DNA from: Dysgonomonas sp.
GTDB taxonomy: Bacteria > Bacteroidota > Bacteroidia > Bacteroidales > Dysgonomonadaceae
DNA: 6,184 nucleotides
Reading direction: 5' to 3'
NCBI GenBank assembly: GCA_003523545.1
Contig: DQAM01000321.1
Location: forward strand, 1-6,184
The notes beneath the pieces are model-generated. The model ran no database searches and was not told the origin of the DNA. It saw only the letters and a list, made by a program, of their open reading frames with translations. Position numbers and translations under genes: made by a program. Below are positions 6,069 through 6,184 of the stretch, one piece after another. Numbering within the stretch: position 1 is the stretch's first letter; every line of letters starts with the position of its first letter.

Positions 6069-6184
6069 AAGGAACCATCATATTTGATATATATTGGGAA
6101 GGTAGAAATTCAGCTCCTTTAACACAAAATATCAAATAATATAAAAACAAGGAAAACAATAAAGTAAAAATAACAACATTCTAT
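6069..6184. other. AT-rich non-coding tail with an inverted repeat
   Basis: No coding frame of note begins here before the window ends. TATTTGATAT at 6081-6090 and ATATCAAATA at 6129-6138 form a perfect 10-bp inverted repeat around a 38-base spacer. A second overlapping pair is AAAGGA (6068-6073) with TCCTTT (6115-6120). The arms are A/T-rich and no U-run follows, so this is a poor intrinsic terminator; an operator or a leader structure for the next gene is equally possible. The last 45 bases are nearly free of G and C, as is common just upstream of well-expressed Bacteroidetes genes. Confidence 0.4.

Noticed and set aside
1..6184. CRISPR arrays, tRNA or rRNA genes, insertion sequences, toxin or effector/immunity genes
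   Set aside because: Searched by eye on both strands; no repeat-spacer pattern, no tRNA-like fold, no transposase and no effector or immunity domain was found in the coding frames.

Overview
This window holds part of a Bacteroidetes type VI secretion system (T6SS subtype iii) locus. The organism is probably a member of the order Bacteroidales. Four signs support this: recognisable baseplate proteins in the diverged Bacteroidetes form, a TssN-like five-helix membrane protein inside the baseplate operon, AT-rich start regions without clear Shine-Dalgarno sequences, and matches to the Bacteroidetes -7 promoter element (TAnnTTTG). Genus cannot be settled from the sequence.

Layout: two transcription units diverge from a 241-bp AT-rich region (4814-5054). 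Leftward (minus strand) runs tssE (4813-4376), tssF (4366-2525), tssN (2515-1583), tssK (1571-405) and the first 107 codons of tssG (322 to beyond the left edge). The first four genes are separated by only 9, 9 and 11 bases, so they are almost certainly one operon; tssG follows after 82 bases and may have an extra promoter. Rightward (plus strand) runs a tandem pair of 166-residue membrane-anchored proteins (5055-5555 and 5568-6068), 12 bases apart. They fit the TssO and TssP subunits of the T6SSiii membrane complex and look like distant paralogs of each other. The last 116 bases are AT-rich and non-coding as far as can be seen, with an inverted repeat.

How the genes work together: TssE, TssF, TssG and TssK form the baseplate wedge from which the contractile sheath assembles. 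In classical T6SS the baseplate docks on TssJLM. T6SSiii lacks TssJLM and is known to use TssN, TssO, TssP, TssQ and TssR instead. This window encodes the baseplate together with the inner-membrane part of that alternative complex (TssN plus the TssO/TssP pair). Sheath, tube, spike, ClpV, TssQ, TssR and effector/immunity genes are not in the window and would be expected on either side.

The system itself is already described as a class. The points most worth a second look are the paralogy of the two plus-strand proteins, the GTG start of tssE, a 22-codon ORF with a 10-bp direct repeat just before the plus-strand operon, and the low-complexity insert in TssF.
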